A DNA stretch of 32,241 nt from Gammaproteobacteria bacterium (GTDB lineage Bacteria; Pseudomonadota; Gammaproteobacteria; Acidiferrobacterales; SPGG2): positions 1 through 32,241 of the forward strand of contig JAOTYM010000046.1 in the NCBI GenBank assembly GCA_029861845.1. Reading direction: 5' to 3'. Made by a program: the position numbers and the translations under genes. The notes under the pieces were generated by a model. That model had not been told where the DNA came from. It saw nothing but the letters and a program-made list of their open reading frames with translations, and did not search any database. Of this stretch, positions 32,231 through 32,241 are shown piece by piece; positions within the stretch are counted from its first letter, which is position 1, and each line of letters begins with the position of its first letter.

Positions 32231-32241
32231 GACGGTTCCCT

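Overview
The window looks like chromosomal DNA of a sulfur-oxidising, CO2-fixing (chemolithoautotrophic) proteobacterium, most likely a gammaproteobacterium. The main evidence is a form IA RuBisCO gene pair (cbbL, cbbS) with phosphoribulokinase and a divergent cbbR at 21.1-25.0 kb, a fused persulfide dioxygenase-rhodanese gene at 26.4 kb, and a complete soxA (thiosulfate oxidation) at the right edge. Genes sit on both strands in short operons. I saw no rRNA, tRNA, CRISPR array, insertion sequence or phage gene. The genus cannot be fixed from this sequence alone.

Left part (1-11.3 kb): a TAXI-type TRAP transporter (fused permease running off the left edge, then its binding protein, with a perfect hairpin between them), and a lone Leu/Ile/Val-type ABC binding protein. 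Next come an Lrp/AsnC regulator divergent from phenylalanine 4-hydroxylase, a FAS1-domain gene with a start-codon problem, a YpfJ-type zinc metallopeptidase, a small membrane protein, an FHA-GGDEF protein, a MetX-like alpha/beta hydrolase, a relic of a zinc alcohol dehydrogenase, and the membrane protease HtpX.

Middle part (11.3-20.6 kb): an envelope and c-di-GMP region. It holds two paralogous bactofilins 6.5 kb apart (one N-terminally truncated), a secreted subtilisin-like protease with two C-terminal PPC domains, and a periplasmic-binding-protein-like lipoprotein whose gene overlaps that of a membrane GGDEF-EAL protein. A second membrane GGDEF protein has a destroyed signature. A small exported protein downstream of the second bactofilin appears broken at its start by a 2-nt shift.

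Right part (20.6-32.2 kb): the Calvin-cycle block cbbR<>cbbL-cbbS-cbbP, without cbbQ/cbbO or carboxysome genes. Then a HAD phosphatase gene lies divergent from a DUF4864-PDO/rhodanese operon, across a strong 21-bp palindrome. Next is a two-gene unit in which a free-standing subtilisin-prodomain-like (I9) lipoprotein directly precedes a large S8 protease ending in poly-glycine plus a [13 protein letters not shown] C-terminal module. The window closes with thpR, a small exported protein, and soxA.

The most unusual item is the free-standing prodomain lipoprotein coupled to the CFI-box protease. Next are the lipoprotein/GGDEF-EAL overlap pair, the symmetric operator candidate in front of the persulfide dioxygenase operon, and several decayed genes (alcohol dehydrogenase relic, truncated bactofilin, shifted small exported protein, start-less FAS1 gene). 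All family assignments come from reading motifs by eye; no database search was run.
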